A DNA stretch of 9,627 nucleotides, taken from contig CAYTYX010000017.1 in NCBI GenBank assembly GCA_964442325.1, positions 1-9,627 on the forward strand, written 5' to 3'. Within the stretch, counting starts at the first letter, position 1; every line of letters begins with the position of its first letter. Below are positions 7,032-9,627 of the stretch, in pieces. The DNA is from CAYTYX01 sp964442325. Its GTDB lineage: Bacteria > Patescibacteriota > Saccharimonadia > Saccharimonadales > UBA10212. Position numbers and translations under genes: made by a program. The notes below the pieces were generated by a model. The model saw nothing but the letters and a program-made list of their open reading frames with translations, was not told where the DNA came from and made no database searches.

Positions 7032-8093
7032 TTAGAAAACGGGGGGTAAGCTAATCAAGCTGTCTATGTCAGAGCCGCTGCCGGAGCTAAAAAATGGACC
7101 ACCAACTACCATAGCCGGAATGTAATTAATCACTTCGGCGATGTTGGCACTGCTGGCGACCTCATTGGCACCGGCACTCGCCAAGTCGCCCTTTACCCGC
7201 ATCAGATAGACTTGCTTGGCGATTATGGCGCCGTTAATGGTCAGTTTGGTGGCACAGTTAGCGCGCAGATAGCTGCCATCGGGCGATGAGTTACTGGCGT
7301 CGTGGCAAGTCCAAATGTCGCCGCCGGTCGCACCCGAGCTTGGCTGAGCAATATAAAGTCCGTCTACTTGGGTAACACTGGGGTCAATGTAGATTTCGCC
7401 CTTGGCGATTATGGCCAGTTTAGGGACATCGCTGTAGGTATAGCCCGATTGGTAAGTAATGTTGCTTTTTATGTAGGCGTTGCCATTTACAAATAGCGTA
7501 ACGGTTTTACCTCTGGCGATAGAGGTGGCGGATGACGAAATATTTATGGACGCGCCAGCTGGAACAACCTTGTACTGTCCGGAGGCTAGTGAAGCTAGGT
7601 CCACGTTGGCAGCCGTTCCTAGGTCGGCCGGCGAACTTTGCTTGGTATCGTAGTAGTCGGGTATGCAGTGCACCTGCGGTGTCGCACCAGCCCAATATCC
7701 GCCCCAGTAATCGGCGCTAACGTTATTGGTATTAGAAAAGCTCAAGGCGCTGGTACCACTTGCGCCAGCGTAGAAGCCATACTGGCTAGCATTATTACCC
7801 TCTATAAGGCCCTGCGCAAAAGCCCCAAAATTAGTGGAGGCCCCGTGTCTAGTGCTATTTGCAAACGCCAGAATGCCGCCGGCGAATTGGTTAGTTAGAG
7901 GACTATAAGTTGGTGCCTGGTAATTAGCATCGGAAGTCGTACAATCACCCGAATTACTGTCTATCCAACCACCAGCAAATACATCACCACCGAAGACTTT
8001 AAAATAGGGTTTAGTATCAGCAAACACAGCTGTCGGCAAAAGACAGAAGGCCGCGATTAGCGATATCAGCGAATAGGTGAAGCGCTTACCCAT
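7032..8093 (-). CDS. Exported beta-rich protein of unknown function, upstream of the pilus operon
   Basis: I cannot assign a named family. The 353-residue product has a clear signal peptide: a KR-containing start, a hydrophobic core at about 8-22, and a likely cleavage after AVFA at residue 25. The mature part starts with an aromatic/Gly-rich block (about 28-45). It is rich in Ser, Gly, Asn, Tyr and Ala throughout, and has short repeated hydrophobic strands at about 197-249 and 284-299 (VTLFVNGNAYI, LAIIAKGEIYI, LTINGAIIAKQVYL) that look like rungs of a beta-solenoid of bactofilin or polymer-forming type. Mature cysteines are C51, C143, C263 and C280, an even number that could form disulfides outside the cell. 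No C-terminal membrane anchor or sorting signal is seen; it ends SLPPVF. It has its own promoter and no Shine-Dalgarno. Proximity suggests a surface or pilus-associated role, but this is inference. Confidence 0.85.
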   Translation of the reverse strand: MGKRFTYSLISLIAAFCLLPTAVFADTKPYFKVFGGDVFAGGWIDSNSGDCTTSDANYQAPTYSPLTNQFAGGILAFANSTRHGASTNFGAFAQGLIEGNNASQYGFYAGASGTSALSFSNTNNVSADYWGGYWAGATPQVHCIPDYYDTKQSSPADLGTAANVDLASLASGQYKVVPAGASINISSSATSIARGKTVTLFVNGNAYIKSNITYQSGYTYSDVPKLAIIAKGEIYIDPSVTQVDGLYIAQPSSGATGGDIWTCHDASNSSPDGSYLRANCATKLTINGAIIAKQVYLMRVKGDLASAGANEVASSANIAEVINYIPAMVVGGPFFSSGSGSDIDSLISLPPVF

Positions 8094-8094
8094 A

Positions 8095-8129
8095 CATAAG
8101 CATTATATAGCATCTGCCCTACTAGCCAA
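8095..8129 (-). promoter_or_regulatory. Promoter of the 353-residue exported protein gene, probably leaderless
   Basis: The minus strand has TATAAT at 8107-8102, and a TTGGCT -35 candidate (8129-8124) 16 bases upstream, overlapping the end of the preceding gene. Predicted +1 is 8095, only two bases before the ATG at 8093. There is no Shine-Dalgarno. An overlapping TGC-TATATA reading would shift +1 to 8097, giving a 4-base leader. Confidence 0.65.
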
Positions 8130-8733
8130 TCGGTTGGAATGGTGCTCCTATTGGTGCCATAGAAGGGTCACCAACATCTCGATCCAAGATTGGATTGTTG
8201 AAGTGATCCAGTGGATGCATTAAGTCTATGTTGCCACTTGCGTCTTTAGAGAACCTGACGGCATCAATCAGTGGGGCATTTGGATCATGCCTATCTTCTT
8301 CTGTAGTATTGGCAAAGAACTTAACCTTCACACTTCCGTCTTGAGGTACTACGGTTAGGTGGCCGTCTTGGTCGCCAAAGTAAGCTACCGCCCAAAACTT
8401 ACTGTTGGGGTGGTTGAGGGCAAATTGTTCCTCTTTATGGTTTTTGGCGCCATAAAGGTAAATTAGAACAGGGTTAGCGATGCCTTGTCTGCTGCCATCG
8501 GTATATTCGATATTAACAGAACCGCGATACCAATTTACGTCTTCACCGGCCAGTAATTTGGCTTCAGCCGTTTGTTTGGCCTGCTCTATTGGCACTCTAC
8601 CATCGGTTTGAGCGATTTCAGCACCAGCTTTACCTAAGTGATGAGTAGCGGCTTCGGCCCTGCCAAGACCAATGGATGTAGCCGCTATACCAGCAGCCAG
8701 TGGCACTATAACTTTATTTAGCTTTTCACCCAT
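8122..8733 (-). CDS. Exported hypothetical protein, 203 residues
   Basis: I do not recognise a family. The N-terminus has a signal peptide: MGEKLNK, a hydrophobic stretch at about 8-23, and a probable cleavage after AEA at 26-28. The mature protein is soluble-looking, with no further membrane segment and no cysteine. It is charged and His/Asp/Asn-rich: a helical Gln/Ala/Glu segment at about 44-63, then mixed strands (VNIEYTDG 73-80, NPVLIYLYG 87-95, KFWAVAYFGDQDG 112-124, VKVKFF 135-140), ending in a Pro/Asp-rich tail. ATG at 8733 is supported by AAGGA eight bases upstream. It is divergent from ychF and ends 28 bp before the next exported-protein gene, with which it may share transcripts. An extracellular role is inferred from the signal peptide alone. 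Confidence 0.82.
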   Translation of the reverse strand: MGEKLNKVIVPLAAGIAATSIGLGRAEAATHHLGKAGAEIAQTDGRVPIEQAKQTAEAKLLAGEDVNWYRGSVNIEYTDGSRQGIANPVLIYLYGAKNHKEEQFALNHPNSKFWAVAYFGDQDGHLTVVPQDGSVKVKFFANTTEEDRHDPNAPLIDAVRFSKDASGNIDLMHPLDHFNNPILDRDVGDPSMAPIGAPFQPIG

Positions 8734-8750
8734 TGCGGACTTCCTTGTTT

Positions 8751-8763
8751 AAGCATAAGTATA
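8751..8763 (-). promoter_or_regulatory. Candidate promoter of the 203-residue protein gene
   Basis: The minus strand reads TATACT at 8763-8758, with predicted +1 near 8751. This gives a leader of about 18 bases that includes the AAGGA ribosome site. No convincing -35 is visible. Unlike the neighbouring promoters it leaves room for a Shine-Dalgarno. Confidence 0.45.
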
Positions 8764-8800
8764 TCGTACCATCAGCGAAGTAAATGGCAACTTCTTTTCT

Positions 8801-8822
8801 ATTAACTTGATAGAATTAACTT
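8801..8822 (+). repeat. Two direct copies of ATTAACTT flanking the ychF -10
   Basis: ATTAACTT occurs at 8801-8808 and 8815-8822, with starts 14 bp apart, on either side of the TAGAAT -10 box in the divergent promoter region. It could be an operator, or chance similarity in AT-rich promoter DNA. Confidence 0.35.
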
Positions 8823-8823
8823 A
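8808..8823 (+). promoter_or_regulatory. Extended -10 promoter of ychF, probably leaderless
   Basis: TGA-TAGAAT (8808-8816) is an extended -10. Predicted +1 is 8823 or 8824, directly at the ATG. No Shine-Dalgarno lies upstream of the start and no clear -35 is visible. Confidence 0.55.
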
Positions 8824-9627
8824 ATGGCTTTATCAATCGGGATTGTCGGTTTGCCAAATGTCGGCAAGAGTACCCTGTTTAACGCATTGACGGATGCCAG
8901 CGTGCTGGCTGCTAATTATCCATTTGCCACTATCGAGCCTAACACCGGCGTAGTGCCAGTACCGGACGAACGGTTGTCCAAGCTGGCAGAGCTTTATAAA
9001 ACCAAAAAAGTTATCCCCGCCACTGTTACTTTTGTCGACATTGCCGGCCTAGTGGCCGGCGCGTCCAAGGGCGAAGGTTTAGGCAACCAGTTCCTGGCCC
9101 ACATCAGAAGCTGCAACGCTATTTGCCAAGTGGTAAGAGTGTTCGAGGACAGCGAAGTCCAGCGCGCCGGCTCATCTGAGCCGGGTCACGATATAGACGT
9201 TATCAATACAGAACTGGTGTTAGCCGACTTACAAACTATTAATAATCGCTTGCCCCGCTTGGAAAAAGAAGTTAAAGCCGATCCAAAGCTCAATCAGCTT
9301 TTGCAGCTAGTGCAACGCGTTAAAGCCGGCCTCAACGAGAGCAAGCTGGCCGGTTCGTTTTTAACAGCCGAGGAGCTGGCGGCAATTGCCGATCTACAGT
9401 TGCTAAGTGCTAAACCGTTTATTGTTGTTTATAACCTCAGCGATACCCAGCTGGCCGATAATCAACTTAAGGCAAAGCTCACAGCCAGCGCTCAAGGTTG
9501 GCCAGTGGTATTTTTGAGCGCTAAGTTAGAAAGTGAGCTACGTGGGCTGGACGAGCCAGACCGGGCCGAGTTGCTAAATAGCTATGGCCAGAGCGACAGC
9601 GGGCTAGTTCAGCTGATACACGCTGCT
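8824..9627 (+). CDS. ychF: YchF/OLA1-family redox-linked ATPase, truncated by the window end
   Basis: YchF is a universal Obg-related P-loop ATPase associated with ribosomes and stress responses. The first 268 codons are present with no stop; about 95 C-terminal residues including the TGS domain would lie beyond the window. Visible motifs are P-loop GLPNVGKS (9-16), the YchF block EPNTGVVPVP (38-47), Walker B DIAG (72-75), switch II region GASKGEGLGN (79-88), the family block INTELVLADL (127-136) leading into the helical arm, and a G5-like SAKLE. Two substitutions stand out. The G4 motif is NLSD (204-207) where YchF proteins normally have NxxE. The usual cysteine of VVRCF is V106. The ATG is supported by the N-terminal P-loop alignment. 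It is divergent from the exported-protein genes, and the gene is probably housekeeping and unrelated to the pilus. Confidence 0.95.
   Translation, partial: MALSIGIVGLPNVGKSTLFNALTDASVLAANYPFATIEPNTGVVPVPDERLSKLAELYKTKKVIPATVTFVDIAGLVAGASKGEGLGNQFLAHIRSCNAICQVVRVFEDSEVQRAGSSEPGHDIDVINTELVLADLQTINNRLPRLEKEVKADPKLNQLLQLVQRVKAGLNESKLAGSFLTAEELAAIADLQLLSAKPFIVVYNLSDTQLADNQLKAKLTASAQGWPVVFLSAKLESELRGLDEPDRAELLNSYGQSDSGLVQLIHAA

Noticed and set aside
7041..7046. Run of six G (six C in the gene) as a phase-variation tract in the 353-residue protein gene
   Set aside because: It is short and lies in the last few codons, so slippage would only change the extreme C-terminus.

Overview
The window is a bacterial chromosome segment carrying a compact type IV pilus (T4P) inner-membrane and motor operon. 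All of it is on the minus strand, read from about 6834 down to 40: pilM, pilN, pilO, a small membrane protein, pilB (extension ATPase), pilT (retraction ATPase) and pilC (platform protein). The genes are packed with 4-base overlaps or gaps of at most 13 bases. No secretin (PilQ) or recognisable PilP is present. TGA is used as a normal stop. Gene order, the absence of outer-membrane parts and the sequence style suggest a monoderm candidate-phyla-radiation (Patescibacteria) bacterium, possibly Saccharibacteria. That placement is inference from memory of the group, not a database result.

Upstream of the operon (minus-strand sense) lie two genes for exported proteins of unknown function: a 203-residue protein (8733 to 8122) and a 353-residue, beta-rich protein (8093 to 7032). 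Each has an N-terminal signal peptide and its own candidate promoter. On the other side of an 89-bp divergent promoter region, the universal ATPase gene ychF runs on the plus strand and leaves the window after 268 codons, so its C-terminal TGS region is missing.

The most unusual stretch is the 197-bp non-coding gap between the 353-residue protein and pilM. About 167 bp of it (6861-7027) can be folded by eye into five abutting helical domains, including a three-way junction. Two positions that are A.C or C.A mismatches when read as plus-strand RNA become G.U wobbles when read as minus-strand RNA, which argues for a minus-strand structured RNA. Immediately after it comes an extended -10 promoter (TGC TATAAT) whose predicted start falls on the first base of pilM.

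The same arrangement, a strong -10 six to eight bases from the start codon and no Shine-Dalgarno, recurs at the 353-residue gene and at ychF. Most operon-internal genes instead carry Shine-Dalgarno sequences. The window therefore suggests leaderless translation of promoter-proximal genes.

Working model: PilM (cytoplasmic) binds the N-terminus of PilN. PilN and PilO form the membrane alignment complex, perhaps with the 86-residue protein in the place of PilP. PilB and PilT drive extension and retraction through PilC. Pilins and a prepilin peptidase are not in the window. The exported proteins may be surface or pilus-associated, but only proximity supports that.
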